The notes: a model not told the origin generated them from the sequence alone. Shown: positions 34,301 through 47,195, numbered from the stretch's first letter. The stretch is DNA of 64,000 nt from Selaginella moellendorffii (GCF_000143415.4 NW_003314352.1:322402-386401), one strand, 5' to 3'. Program-made: numbers and translations.

Positions 34301-37300
34301 GCCACTGTAAGATCTTTTTTCTTTTTTCTTGCACACTAATAACGTTTCTTGAACAGGTCCGTGATAATGTACTATTTGGAGCCCCTTATGATCCAGTGCG
34401 CTACAACAGGGCTATTGAAGTTAGTGCGTTGGCACAGGACCTTCAAATATTAGCTGTAAGTAATTTGTTTGGTTTGTAAATTTGTATTGAGCATTTCGGC
34501 AGGGAGGAGACCTTACAGAAATTGGTGAGCGTGGTGTGAATCTTAGTGGCGGGCAGAAGCAAAGAGTATCTATAGCACGAGCCGTGTACTCTACTGCGGA
34601 CGTTTATCTATTTGATGACCCCCTGAGTGCACTCGATGCACACGTCGGCCGCGAAGTATTTGACAAATGTCTTCGTGACGAACTCAGAGGAAAGACGAGA
34701 GTTCTGGCAACAAACCAGCTCCATTTTCTTCCACACGTTGATTATATCTTCTTGGTCCACGACGGGATGATAAAGGAGCAGGGAACATACGAGGACCTTA
34801 TTTCGAATGGACCTTTGTTTAAGCAGCTTATGGAGAATGCCGGAAAGATGGAAAATACCGACGAAGAGTCGGCTGAATCGTCAGATGAAAGCAACATAAA
34901 TGGTGACATGAAAACTCAGAGGGCGCCATCGTTAAAAAAGAAATCGAGCTCGAAGAAAGAAAAGAAGAAATCGGTATTGATAAAGAAAGAAGAACGAGAA
35001 ACAGGTGTTATAAGTTTTCGGGTTCTGGAAAGGTAAGTATTTAATTACTAATATACAGCTGCTGATTCTCTCTGTTTGCAGGTACAAAAATGCTCTCGGT
35101 GGATTCTGGGTTGTTGCCATCCTGTTTCTTTGCTACATTATGACAGAAACCTTTCGCCTTTCTAGCAGCACTTGGCTCAGCTATTGGACACAGCCAACTT
35201 CGGGCCAAGAGCACAGTGCCAACTTTTACAATGGTATCTATGGCGCACTGTCATTCTGTCAGGTATCCTGTTAGTTTTAAGTAAGTTCTACGTTTCCTCA
35301 CCAAAAATTGCAGGTGCTGGTTACGCTCTTAAACTCCTTTTGGCTCGTCACCTCGAGCCTGTACGCTGCTGCACGCCTTCACAACGGGATGCTGGCATCC
35401 GTCCTTCGTGCTCCCATGTCTTTCTTTCATACAAACCCAATCGGTCGCGTTGTGAACCGCTTCGCCAAAGACACTGGAGACATCGACAGGAACGTGGCAC
35501 TGTGGTCTAATATGTTCCTTGTTTCCATCTTTCAGCTCCTGTCTACGTTTGTGCTCATAGGGTTCGTTAATACGATCTCTCTCTGGGCTATTTTACCTCT
35601 CCTTGTTGGATTTTATGTAGCGTATCTTTACTTTCAGGTAAACTCTGTTGTTTTTGTATCCTGATACTGACTACTCTTCTCCATACAGAGTACTGCTCGC
35701 GAAGTCAAGCGTCTCGATTCTATAACTCGCTCTCCTGTTTACGCACAGTTTGGGGAGGCACTTAACGGCGTGGCGACTATTCGAGCTTACAGAGCTCATG
35801 ATCGCCTTGCTGAGTTCAATGGCACGACAATGGACAACAACGTCCGTTTTACGCTCGTGAATATGAGTGGAAACAGGTGGCTCGCTGTACGTCTCGAGTT
35901 CGTTGGCGGCCTTATGATCTTTCTCGCCGCGGCATTTGCTGTTTTAGCCAATGCAAACGCATCGAGTCAAGCATCTGTGGCACCTCAGATGGGCCTGCTC
36001 TTGAGTTACGCTCTCAATATCACCTCGTTATTGACAGCGGTATTGCGACTAGCAAGCTTAGCCGAGAACAGCTTCAACGCCGTTGAAAGGGTGGGAACTT
36101 ATGCAGATTTGCCCGCGGAAGCTCCACTCGTGGTTGAGAACCGACGTCCACCTCCCGGTTGGCCTTCTGCTGGAGCCATCGAAATGAAGAACGTAGTCAT
36201 GAGATATCGTCCGGATCTTCCGCCCGTGCTGCATGGCCTGTCTGTAAGCATCAAGCCCAGTGAGAAGGTGGGAATAGCTGGTCGAACAGGCGCAGGCAAA
36301 TCCAGCATGCTCAACGTACTGTTCCGTCTCGTGGAGATCGAGAGTGGACAGATTCTGATTGACGGGTATGACATTTCGAAGATGGGATTGCGAGACTTGC
36401 GCAATGCTGTCGGAATCATTCCACAGACGCCAGTGTTGTTCTCAGGTGTGTATATATATTCAGAAACGAAGTTTTTTCTGACTCGTTTTTCTATCTCAGG
36501 TAGCATTCGTTTCAATTTAGATCCTTTCAACGAGCACAAGGACGTCGAGATCTGGGAGTCGCTGGAAAGAGCTCATCTCAAGGACGTTGTGAAGCGGAAT
36601 TCCAAAGGCTTGGACGCAGAGGTTGGTGTGTTTCTCTTTGGTACTTGTTCTCATTTTGTATGCCTGGTCATCTTACAGGTAGCAGAAGCTGGAGAGAACT
36701 TTAGCGTTGGACAGAGACAGCTCCTTAGTCTGGCACGAGCTTTGTTACGGAGGTGTAAGATCCTTGTTCTGGACGAAGCAACTGCCGCTGTGGATGTTGG
36801 CACAGACGCCATCATCCAGAAGACAATCCGCGAAGAATTTCGCGCATGTACCATGCTCATCATCGCGCACAGGCTGAACACCATCATCGACTGTGACAAA
36901 ATTCTCGTGCTTGATGCTGGCAAGGTAGGAGATGGTCATGAGTGTTGCAAGTATAATAACACCGCTTTCAGGTCGTCGAGATGGACACACCGGCAACTCT
37001 ACTTGCAAATGAAAACGGTGTTTTCACGGGAATGATTCGCAGTACTGGCGCAGCCAATGCTCAGTATCTCATGGTAAGTTGACTACTTTCTTCACTTGTG
37101 AAAACTAAGTTCGTGTTCGCCATCTTCGAAACCAGAGCATTGTGAGAGGAGATGTCGACGTGAAGTCCGAGCTGGAAGAGATGGCCAGCATTGAGCAGCG
37201 AAAGTGGGCAGCGTCTGCGAGATGGGCCATCGCTACTCGGTGGGCATTAGCCAAGAGTTTAACAGCCTCCCAGGGCGATTTGCAAGCGATCTGCGGCCAG

Positions 37301-37621
37301 AGCAGCAGCAGCGAAACGCCGACGATACTCGAGACGACACGCGACGCGGTGCAAACGCTCCATGACTTACTCTCCGGAAGGCACAACGAGGCGATCGACG
37401 CGGAGCTCAGCGCACGCAACGCTCCTCGCGAAGTGTGGTGGAACTCCATGCTGAGAGTCATCGAAGGTCAGATCAATGCTAACTATTCTATGCTCTCTTT
37501 TTAACTCCTATGCGTTGTTTTTTTGTTTTTTTTTCCAGGCCTTGCGGTCATGGCGCGCGGCGTTCGAAGCCGCCTAAATCGCTCTGGATCGGCTCAAAAT
37601 TTTGCTTCTCTTGGTGACTAA
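31359..37621 (+). CDS. Full-length ABCC (MRP) transporter, ABCC1/ABCC2 group
   Basis: A long gene with many introns of 40-80 bases. It begins [19 protein letters not shown] and [12 protein letters not shown], like Arabidopsis ABCC1/2, with an N-terminal TMD0. TMD1 includes [26 protein letters not shown] and [19 protein letters not shown]1 has Walker [10 protein letters not shown] (about 34170-34200), signature NLSGGQKQR and Walker [16 protein letters not shown] charged linker ([14 protein letters not shown]) precedes TMD2 ([19 protein letters not shown]). NBD2 has GRTGAGKSS (about 36278-36306), FSVGQRQ and [13 protein letters not shown]. The C-terminal extension ([27 protein letters not shown]) is typical of the group. 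By family this is a vacuolar-membrane pump for glutathione conjugates, phytochelatin-metal complexes or related anions. All catalytic motifs look intact. Confidence 0.95.
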
Positions 37622-37771
37622 CGACGCGAGAGTTAAGATGACCCTGCCGGTACGTTAAACTCACGTGCTATAAAGAAAGAAACCAGAGCATCTATTTATT
37701 ATCAGTGAGTATTTTTTTCTTTCACAGCTAGCTAGGGGGAGGAAGCGCGGTCGTGTAGAGCAAGCAAAGCT

Positions 37772-38107
37772 ATGGCGGCATGGACGATGAGCGGAGGTAT
37801 GCTCGTTTTGGCGACAATGTGGCTCATTGTCGCTACGGTTGTTGCTTCATCTTCGTCGCCTCGAGATCCATTGCTGGGTCTGCTCCAGGCAGGGGGAAGA
37901 TCGATCCAGTACTACCAAGAGCCGCCCAAGAAGAAGCAGCAGCACATCCACTACATCAGCTATGGCGCGCTCTCGGCTGATCGAGTCCCCTGCGCTCCAA
38001 TGTCGGGAAGATCCTACTACACCCCCAACTGCGTCGCGGCGAAGGGTCCTCCCGATTGCTACGCTCGGCGATGCAGCACCATCACTCGATGCGCCAGGGA
38101 CTCCTAG
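37772..38107 (+). CDS. RALF (rapid alkalinization factor) peptide precursor
   Basis: Intronless, 111 residues. A hydrophobic signal segment (MLVLATMWLIVATVVA) is followed by a linker, a basic KKKQQ stretch and the mature peptide with the receptor-binding YISY motif (HYISYGALSADRVPC), then SGRSYYTPNC and RRCSTITRC. RALF peptides are secreted ligands of FERONIA-type receptor kinases and raise apoplastic pH. The usual four cysteines are present, but there is a fifth (GPPDCYARRC) just before the third canonical one. I see no RRxL cleavage site, so it may be a short-propeptide type. A TATA-like ctataaag lies about 100 bases upstream; the gene begins 150 bases after the ABCC stop codon. Confidence 0.9.
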   Translation: MAAWTMSGGMLVLATMWLIVATVVASSSSPRDPLLGLLQAGGRSIQYYQEPPKKKQQHIHYISYGALSADRVPCAPMSGRSYYTPNCVAAKGPPDCYARRCSTITRCARDS

Positions 38108-40318
38108 CTAGCTAGCTAGTGCAGTGCAAATGGTTTTTTCTCTCTTTTTCTCTCTAAGTCTTTTATAAATTCATCTTCACCAATTAACTAAGAAATCACC
38201 CTTTTGAATTACTAGATAAAGGAATGACACTTTTTAGTTCGTGATCTAAGAATATTCATAGAATATTATCTTTCTAAACGTAATCCCATGCTGGAAGAGC
38301 TAGGGATGATCTTGCTAAATGTTTGCGTCCATTCCACTGGATGGGAGGTCGTGTCTGTGAGTTTTGGAAAGGTATGGTGAAGGACTGGGACACTGATACC
38401 AGGCACCAAGATGGCTAAGCACTATTCCTGGTCGAGGTTCCTCTGGATCTCAGCCAGCGGGTGCATCCACAACTTTATGGTCACTAAAGTTTTCTCTGGA
38501 GGGATAAGACAATGAAGTGAAAGTCTAAAAACAAGGCAGGAGGATTGTTATTGTGGGGGGCTTGAACATTTCTCCATATCCTATTGATTCATGGGATCCT
38601 GGCCCGGATTTTGAGATACTTCGTCTTCCTCTGAATGCTAGGAAAAGAGTGGAGGCACACAGTTAAAGCCACCATCTGCAAGGATCTTGGCAAGAATGAG
38701 GTGGTGATGCATCTTTTGACACGATGGGGATATACACTCAGCCCAGATGTTCTAGATGGACTTGAAACTCAAGATTTTGGACCTCAAGCCATTTTCACTC
38801 AACTTCAATTTATCTCATTTTCCGGATTATTCTTTATATATTTTTTATATTCTCAAAATATTAATATCTGTATTTTTTCAAATGTAATATGTACTTCATT
38901 TGTTGCTTATAGCTTGTTAGTTTAGAGGTCAATATTGTCTCAGTAGCCTCGAATAATCCTCACAAAAACTCATTTTATATGAGTGAGATTCTTCAAGTCT
39001 AATTGATGAGCTCAAAGAGATTTTCAACCCTCTCTTAGCTTGCCATTGGTGCTTGCTTAATCTAGAGAATTAGGTTTTACATTTTCGAGCTAGATTGGCT
39101 CTCATTTTTAAGGTATAAAGTACAATAGAATGGTTGAACTTACATTAGGCCATCCTTCAGTGAAAATGCTTATGATACTACAAATTTTACAAGTCCCCAT
39201 GATTAATATTTTGGTGGAGATTGAATCCTCAAGTTGGAGAGGATTGCTTCTGAAAACAAAGCGTTAATGTTATTTTAAGATTTCAATGATGCTTTGAATT
39301 TTTACCTAGGTAGGAAAATTCACATATGTATTTTTAATTTAGCCTATAAGATACTAGTTACAGTTGAGCAAATTTGTTGAGTTGAGAGTGTGTACAAAGG
39401 TTATTTTATGGTAGTTGGGTAGCAAAATTTTAGTAGTTATTATTATTAAAAATTTATAAATAAATAAATTTTTATTTTCAAAAGATCTAAATAAATTTGA
39501 AGACTATTTGATTGTTATAAGAACAAAAAATAAAAGAAAAGCCTCCACACTAAAGTTTTCCTAAAATATTGGCTAATTTAAGTTTAGCACATCTATGTGA
39601 TTCAACTATTTAGAGCATTCTTTAGCTCACATATGCACCTTAGCCAAATGATAAAATTAAGTTGTATTAAAAAGTAAGGTGTCTATCTATACATTTATTC
39701 AATGAATTCCTTGCATTAAAGTAGACAAAAAAAAGTGAGTACACTCAAAAGATTATTTAATTACTTGTTATATAATAGTTGATCTTTTTTTTAGTTAATT
39801 CCAGATATTATTTTAGATTTGATAAACGTTTTTAGTGCCAATGAAGACAAATTTATTATCCTTGCAAAGTTTGTAATAATGCTTTTATAAATATATCTGT
39901 GAATATAATTAATAGTGATATAGTGATAGAGATTGTGGTTATCCTTTACTTAGAATATTAAAGGGTAAATTTTATATTTTTATAAGTATATTTTGAAAAA
40001 ATAAAGGTTTTTTATCATTTATGTATCCCATGTGATCGTATGATTAATTTATGATTTGGCTTTGGCTACTGAATAGTATAATGCACCTTAATAAATAATT
40101 GTGGACACTATTAACAAATCAGAAAAAAGATATAAAGTTGCTATTTTGTTTTAAAATTATATTTTTAGGATAAAAAACTACTCCATTAGACATTTGTTCA
40201 CTCCAACAAGAGTTTTCCACTAGCACTACAAAGTTGATTTGTAATTACAAAATAATTATTTCTTGAAAATAAATAGTTTACTTTTAACCTCAAGAATTAT
40301 AATTATATAATTATATAA
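38108..40318. other. AT-rich intergenic region with retroelement debris
   Basis: Apart from a possible polymerase C-terminal remnant near 38340-38800, I see nothing identifiable. It is very AT-rich beyond 38800. Confidence 0.5.
38340..38800 (+). pseudogene. Possible LINE reverse-transcriptase zinc-binding remnant
   Basis: Frames contain CYCGGLEHFS, similar to the Cys/His-rich zinc-binding tail (CxxCxxxxEHxF) of plant LINE polymerases, followed by KEWRHTVKATICKDLG. Several stops interrupt it. This assignment is weak. Confidence 0.3.
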
Positions 40319-40680
40319 TGTGAGTGTTCGGGATATGGGAATAGGTATATTAATTGAGGTTTAGACCCCTACTTATATACAATAATGGATAGACCAAATT
40401 CGGTCTTAATTAAATGGTCCTTATGTTATAATACTATAATTTCAATATATATATATATATATATATATTTACAAACCTTGCATTATCCTCCCCTTCAAAA
40501 GATAAAATGGTGATGATGATAAGCTATGTGAAATGGAGTTTCTTCTGGGCAAATATAAACTACCCCAAAAATTTGAAACTCCCATTAAACCACCAAAATA
40601 GTTGTTAGAAACCATGATTGAAACAAAACCCAAAGACAATAACTTTAATTTAGTAAAATAAAAAAGAAAATCTATTGAAA
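40319..40680 (-). mobile_element. 3' end and LTR of a family B element, minus orientation
   Basis: The reverse complement contains tttgggttttgtttcaat-like and gggagtttcaaatttttg-like interior sequence, a purine tract (gaaggggaggataa) and an LTR with tgtatataagtaggggtct and tattcccatatcccgaacac, matching 10480-10797. The LTR part is about 40319-40490. It is truncated and has no coding sequence. Confidence 0.6.
40446..40470. repeat. AT dinucleotide microsatellite
   Basis: TA repeats within the family B LTR copy. Confidence 0.75.
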
Positions 40681-42090
40681 AGATATGGAGAAATTATGGT
40701 GAGATTAGTAGTATGCCATATAAAAAAAGCATTATTCTCCAAAAAATTGAAATTTTTTAAGGCTTAATAATAAATAACTACATTAAAGCTAATAAGCTCT
40801 TTGTTTTATTATTGGATTTAAAATTATTTTAAATAATATTATAATAATTTTAGGAAATAATATTGAAGAAACAATCATATAATTGACTTTAGGCACAAAG
40901 AACCAAAATGCAAAATGTCCAGCTTAGGCTGCCCTCCTATGCTATTCTAAGCAACTCATTTGTCCGTGCAAACTTGTCTAGCGACAAAAAAACCACGGCC
41001 AGCCCAGTTTGTGAGAATTTGGGAACTCTATTGTAAAAGACAATGCCTGCAAATAATGCAATAATTTATGAGCAAGCTTGAACCTATTCTTTGGGATTAT
41101 CATCCCAGAGAAAGAAACAACGAAGACAAGAAAAGGCATGCAATGGAAGGATTTAGAGGATCAGGTCCTTTTGAGCGATGACTTTAAGTCCCCCAAAAGT
41201 CAAACACTTAAAAACACCGCGAAATTACGTCATCGAGCATCTGGTCAACTCGGTGCCGCGTATGCCGGAGATGCCACCACGTGTCGCAGTTGTTTCGGTT
41301 GGGATCGCGACGCCACTTCTATATTTCTTTTTGTTCACCGAGGAGCAAGTAAACTATAGTCCCATTCCAAAATTTACACTTCGCAAAGCCCTCCCAAACA
41401 TCATAACTGGAACACGGCACGTCTAGATGGATCAGAGAATTCTTTTTTTTTCTTGTGAGAATGGGGGTCTTTTGGTTTGGAGTGTTGCGTTGGTCACAAC
41501 ATCATACATTGAATGCCAATGTTGATGTTTACTTGTTTTCTCACACTCGGATCCACATCTGATCTAAATACCTCCCTCCTTACAACTATTGTTCTTCGTG
41601 GACTGGACAAGGAATCTTTTGGATCCATTCAACGCAGGGAATGTGGCACCACATGGAGGCCTTATTTGTGTTTTCCCCCACTTTAGATATGAACAAATTA
41701 AAAAAAAGGAGGAGGAAAACCACCAAGAACAAGGAGAAAAACAAAAGAAGGAATTGCGAAAACCATGTGCCATGGCCCGGCATTTGCAGCATTTGCATTT
41801 GCCTTTGCGTGTGGGACCAAGAAAACACGACGAACTATTCCAGCTGTTTGACCCCGCGATTTTCCAAACAAAGAAACCATTGAAATGGAGTGCTCAACAC
41901 TCCAAATCTTTGAAAGAAATCAACGGAACCAACGCTTGCCCGCGATCTTCGACCCGTTTGACCGAATCAAAAACGTGGTAGCAAATGTCAAAGGAGAGAG
42001 AAAGAGATCTGTACATTAGGTTTTCATGTATTTCTAATTATTAGGGGGCAAATATTAATCATCTCGACTCCGATGCACAAAGATTCAAAT
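40681..42090. other. Intergenic region without a recognised gene
   Basis: AT-rich on the left, then mixed composition. Open frames around 41078-41980 lack recognisable domains or splice structure. The right end is the distal promoter of the WRKY gene. Confidence 0.45.
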
Positions 42091-42093
42091 GCG

Positions 42094-42210
42094 TTGACCT
42101 TGACCTCTCTAAACAAATTATAGAGATCAAATTAAATAAGTTGAACTCATTAAGCCTTGGCCGCCACGCGTAGCCGAGCGAACGCAGCGCAGGAAAAATT
42201 AAAGTATAAA
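42094..42210 (+). promoter_or_regulatory. WRKY gene promoter with paired W-boxes and TATA box
   Basis: Two adjacent W-boxes (TTGACCTTGACC, 42094-42105) lie about 100 bases before a TATA element (gtataaagg near 42204). WRKY proteins bind TTGAC[C/T], so self-regulation or cross-regulation by other WRKYs is plausible. The leader of roughly 390 bases contains a short upstream frame starting at the ATG at 42329, and an in-frame upstream ATG at 42422. Confidence 0.55.
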
Positions 42211-42622
42211 GGCACTGTTTGTCCGGGTGTCCGGTTCGATTCCTTCCACCATCACCTCTAGCTTTTTATTTTCTTTCGTGTGTGTCGGTCGGTCAGCTCC
42301 CGTTGTGGGCGCGAGCGCTCTTTCAGACATGGATCGTCTCTCTTCTTTCTCTTCTAGCGCGAGTTTACTCTAATCCTCTCCGCGTCCCCGCTCGATCCAT
42401 CGCGCCTCTACTCGCTTTCGATTGATAGGGACTGGGCTGGGCCGCAAATTTGGATCTTTCTTCTCCTTTAGGCTCCATAAAACCCCCGGGCCTTCTTTCG
42501 CTTCGATCGATCGATCGCCTTTGCGCATTCATTTCTCCAAAGGTGATATCTTACAGCCAGTTCCTAGCAGCCCAATTTGGGGATTTTCTTTCTCTTCCAC
42601 CGAGATCTCGCAGAGCTCAGAC

Positions 42623-44227
42623 ATGGAGGTGGTTCATCCGGGAGGGCTGGACGACTTGGATGGATTCCTGAGGCTCTTGGCCAAGCCCGACGCCGATGGC
42701 CATGGCGAGGAGCTCCAAGAGGACGATTGCTTCTTCAATCCGGCAGGGCCATCGCCGGCTTGCACTGGCACGATTGGGACCCTGCCTGTCCCCTCCATGG
42801 TCTTTCACGGCGCGGAAGCTTTCTCGGGCGCTTCCACCTCTTCCTCCAGCTCCTCGCAATTTCTGCTGCCTGGCCAGCCCGCCCTCGCCAGCAGCTACAG
42901 CTCCTCGCCGGAGCTCCAGGCCCTGCGCAAGGAGCTGGAGCTCCTCGACGATCCCAGCGGCACTGGATTCGAGCTGGGCGGCAGCGATTTCCAGCAGATG
43001 CCGCGATTCGGCTTCAACTACTCGTCGGCGAGCAATGATCCCTCCCCGAGCACCAGCAGCAGCAAAGTGGTCCTCGATTCCCTCTCGGAATTCCTCATGC
43101 GCGATCACTCGAGCACCGCCACTGGATCGTTGCTTGGATCGGGCAGGGGAGCGATCCACCCGGGCACCCCGAATTCCTCGATATCCTCCTCCTCCAGCGA
43201 CGAGCCCATGGAAGCGCTCCATGGAGGAGTGGCGCCCAAGAGAAGAGCCAGCGACGGCGGGGCATCATTGGATCATTACGACTCGGCCAGGCAGCAGCCG
43301 CAGCCGCAGCAGCAGCAGCAGCAGTAAGTTTCTCTCTCGATCGATCGGTTCGATCGACAGAGTTTTCTTCTCCTCCGATCACACTGATCGATTTGTTTCG
43401 TTGCATTCATTCTCCAGGGCCACCAATCCCAGGAGAAAAGGGAAGAAGAGAAGCCACCAGCCCAGGTATGCCATACAAACCAAGAGCGACAAGGAGATCA
43501 TGGACGATGGCTACCGGTGGAGGAAGTACGGACAAAAGGCCGTCAAGAACAGCCCATACCCAAGGTGCGTACGGCAGGCCTCCATTGTGAGAGGAGAGAG
43601 AGAGAGAGAGAGGCGAGGAATGCGTTGAATTGGGGCCATTGGATTGACCACCTCCACGATCGACGGTGAAATCGAGACGAGCATGGGACTCTGCTCCAGT
43701 CTCCATGATCAATCCTTGGAACGATTCGACGGCAAAAACGGAGGGAGGGAGAGAGGATCATGGAGAGAATCCAAAAAGATGCTAATATCGGCTGGTATTG
43801 TTCTTTCAGGAGCTACTACCGGTGCACGTACACCAAGTGCCACGTCAAGAAGAGGGTGGAGAGATCCTCCAAAGATTCCAGCCTGGTGATCACCACGTAC
43901 GAGGGCGTTCACACGCACCACAGCCCCGCGGCCATCCGGAGCGGCAGCGCCGAGTCCCAGTACATGAGTTGCGTTTCCAGGCTCTTGTACAATCACCCCT
44001 CCGCCAGCTTTGGCGGCGCCGCCACCGCCACCGGTGCCACCGGTGTCAACGCTAGCAGCAGCATTGCGAATCCGCTCCTCATGAGCCACCACCAACACCA
44101 CCAATTTGGAATGCTGGATCCCTCTGCCGCCGCCGCTGGATCTGGATCAATCCTATCCTCGGGCCTCGTGGCGGCGAGCTCGCCAATGATCGACAAGGGA
44201 CTTCTGGAGGACATGGTGAGCTTCTAG
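42623..44227 (+). CDS. WRKY transcription factor, group IIc
   Basis: Three exons (42623-43323, 43418-43564, 43810-44227). The single WRKY domain reads [17 protein letters not shown], then [19 protein letters not shown] and a zinc site C-x4-C-x23-H-x-H ending YEGVHTHH, which defines group IIc. The second intron falls inside the domain at the conserved arginine before SYYR, as in most plant WRKY genes. A basic stretch ([12 protein letters not shown]) just before the domain is a likely nuclear localisation signal. The N-terminal half is Ser-rich and acidic; a polyglutamine run ends exon 1. The chosen start ([15 protein letters not shown]) looks like a natural N-terminus; an in-frame ATG at 42422 would add 67 residues of leader-like sequence. 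Confidence 0.95.
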
Positions 44228-44979
44228 AGTCCCTCTTTTTCTCTTCTTCTTGGGGGATATTTTGAAACAAGAGCTTGACAATTTCAACGACGGTAACATC
44301 AACACTATTTTGTACATATTTGATTCAGGATAACAAAACTTTCTTTTTAGTTTATATGTTGTCAAGCAAGCATAGCTTTTGGATCTTGAGTGGAGGGTAA
44401 AAGGTGTTAAAAAGAGAAAGCGCAGATCTGTGTTAACTACCCATCCCGATCAGAAAATCAATCGCCCACACGAAGTTTCGGAAAAGACTTGGCAATGCAA
44501 CCTTTCTTTTCGTGTTTTACTGTGCCTGTTTGAGATCGGATTTGCTTGTGTATGTGTCTAGCGACGTGTAAATTCTCTTCGAGCCAAGCCACGAAACTTC
44601 GGATAAATTCGTAAAATACAAAAAGGCTTTTACACTTGTGATTGAGGAACAGCTCACTACGTACACAAACAAGATTAAAAGAGCTCGCGTGTAAGCCAAT
44701 AAAAAATAATCGGGCTGGTTTGACTTTGAAAGGTTGACTGAACGACTGTGTGTGAACTGACTGACTGACTTTGCTGGAAAACGGCGGCATGAGCCGGGTC
44801 CAACGCCGGGTCTTTGTCCGATCGAAACTATTTTTGTGTGCTTTCTAGGCTTGCTTGCTTGCTTGCACCAGCGGCAAATCCCAACAATGACAAGGTTATT
44901 AATGTAGCAACTCTCGAGGAGACAAACGCGATGGTGAGCACGCGAGTACGGACCCGGGGATCACGGGGAAGTCAAACCA
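44228..44979. other. Intergenic region downstream of the WRKY gene
   Basis: 3' UTR and spacer. No gene recognised. Confidence 0.5.
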
Positions 44980-45900
44980 CGATGAGGTACGGAATGAAAG
45001 CAAGGGGCGTTCCTTCTTTTCGGTTGGCGTGTCCGACGTGTTTGCCCACACCGCCTAATGCAGCGTTGTATTCTTTGAGACTTTCCGCGCGATGGAGACG
45101 CGAATTCTCCTTGAAAAGCTCTGGACACGCACGGAACGATGGAGAGATGGTTGTAATCAATCTATTCTTTTGCTGGCTTCGATCAATTTCCACACCGCCA
45201 GCCGCTAGGAAAAGCTTTTTTGATGGCATAAAGCGACGCTGTGGATTGTAGCGAATGTGGGCTCCCCGCGAGCTCCAGGATCAAACTTTGATGAAGACCA
45301 CGCGTCCCTGGGGGACACATACACGCAGGAGCGCCGCCCCCCCGCCCCCCTTTTTCATGGAAGCGGCCCGGCGCGTCAGCAATGACGTCACTGGCAAAAG
45401 TGCCACGCTGGCCCTGTGACGTAATTTCCGCCGCAGTGCGGGACCTTCACTGCGCCCTCAAATATCGCATGAAATCGACCTTTGAATTGATGCCAGAGAG
45501 GGATCTCGCGCGGCGTTGGACTACGCTGGAATCTATACTATCAGAGGATGCACAACCACATAATCTCAACATTTGCCCAGTGCGGGCATTTGTGCGAGTT
45601 GAGGGCCCTCCACCTCGATCCCTGAAATGATTCTGGATTGGTGAGCGGTATATCGCGACGTTCTTACTCGCCGCAAAAAAGAAATGGTCACCGTGCCGCA
45701 TTTAACCAGATAATGGTACAGATTTCTTACTCGTTTTCTTTGCGTTGCGTCGGCCATAGGTATGATACGAAAACCAGATTGTATGTATGACGTTATTCTT
45801 TGCTCAATCACAGTTGTGTTCTGCTGCTGTGTCAATGGTGGTGACAGATTGCCCATCTCCACCATTTTGGCTACAAAGATCCTCATGGGACTGTCCTACG
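44980..45900 (+). pseudogene. Decayed duplicate of the PPR-PDX3 locus
   Basis: Segments match, in the same order, parts of 47020-49470. 44980-45160 resembles the PPR promoter (tacggaatgaaa, cgatggaga.gcgaatt). 45480-45640 resembles PPR coding sequence (atgcc.gagagggatctcgcg, gcgcagtgcgggcatttg-like, gagggccctc). 45645-45680 and 45745-45890 resemble the PDX3 first exons (cgacgttcttgctcg-like, cggccatag, ggtggtgac, ccattttggctaca). There are large internal deletions and no usable frame. Confidence 0.75.
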
Positions 45901-47100
45901 AGATGGACAAACTTTAGCTATAGTTCTTGAAAAGAAAACTCAAGTATAAAACTTTTTTTTCTAAAAGATCCTCACCATTTTTTCAGAATGGAATTTGTCT
46001 CAATAACTATGGTTTAACAATTTTAATTACAGATCTTGGTTGTAAACTTGCTTGAAATGATCATACAGTGAGCAAAAGTTCATGAACTATAACTATATAT
46101 AAGTTGCTCTGAGGTGCATTGGTGGTTTTTGTTTGTGAATGTTAGTTAGAACCTTTCAATTTACCTTGCAAAAGATATTACCTTTCATCAAGGGTACGTC
46201 TCAATGTCTTTCCTATAAGAACTTACATTTAGCAATGCAACTCCCTGACGCAGTTAAACTTGAGATACCATCAGTTTATTGTCAAACTTTGCCATCAGCT
46301 GCTTGCATGCAAATCAAGTATGTTTCTGGACATGCATTATGCTTACACTGTGGCTCGGCTTTACTTCCACTACCTCGTTAAGGGTACCATCAAAGGTTAT
46401 GATAGAATTAATAATAATCAGCAAACCACAAGGTACACTATGCGGTGTGAAGCCCAATAATATGCCTTCAATTATTTTTATTGAATATTTGTTAAATTAA
46501 GATGAAAGCTGGAGTTTTATTACTTATTAAATTTTGGATCTATTGGCCATTTTTGACAAGTTATGAAAAGCTTTATTGAGCCAAGAACGAGCCTGTTTGT
46601 TCGAGAAATAGTCCAACCGACAGTATGTATATGCATATAACTTATAAAACCCTCACTCTTAGTTTTCACTTATACACTCAACCAATCTCAATTACTAAAA
46701 AAAGTGGGTTTTCATTTACTTCCAACATGCACCCAATATTTCCATTTGATTATGATGTCCATTCTACAAATTTTTAAATCCTTTTGTGACGGAAAAGACC
46801 CTTGAGAGAATGAAATTAACTGGAGTTTATTTGACTGGATTTTCTTATAAGAATAGAAGTCATTAAAGTCAAAGCTAAGTAATTATGTCTTTTGTTATGA
46901 TTTGGTATTGCTTGTTAATCCAGATATAATATAACCATATGAAAAGAAAGGCATTTTTCAACTTAAGCTCTAAGTGGAATTTGAAAGGAAAATCATGGTA
47001 GCAATAAAATGGTGATCACGCCATGAGGCAGTAAACCATAAGATACGGAATGAAAACTTGTCCAATGCTCGATGGAGAGGCGAATTGTCGCATGGAACGT
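45901..47100. other. AT-rich spacer without a recognised gene
   Basis: No coding signal. It separates the decayed duplicate from the functional PPR gene. Confidence 0.5.
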
Positions 47101-47115
47101 TGGAGAAATGGGGGT

Positions 47116-47122
47116 ATAAAAC
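47116..47122 (+). promoter_or_regulatory. TATA box of the PPR gene
   Basis: TATAAAA about 80 bases before the first in-frame ATG; it supports the start at 47196 rather than the longer open frame to the left, which has no ATG. Confidence 0.55.
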
Positions 47123-47195
47123 CGGATTGATCGATCGATACCATGGGAACTGCCAGAGAAAGTTTAAAAGCGACGCAGCCCCCACGTCAGCGCTG

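Noticed and set aside
42166..42250. tRNA-like A-box and B-box sequences (tagccgagcg and ggttcgattcc)
   Set aside because: The T-arm and acceptor stem do not pair, and the stretch overlaps the TATA region of the WRKY gene.
47058..47195. N-terminal extension of the PPR protein
   Set aside because: The frame is open but begins with TTG; the first ATG is at 47196, about 80 bases after a TATA box.
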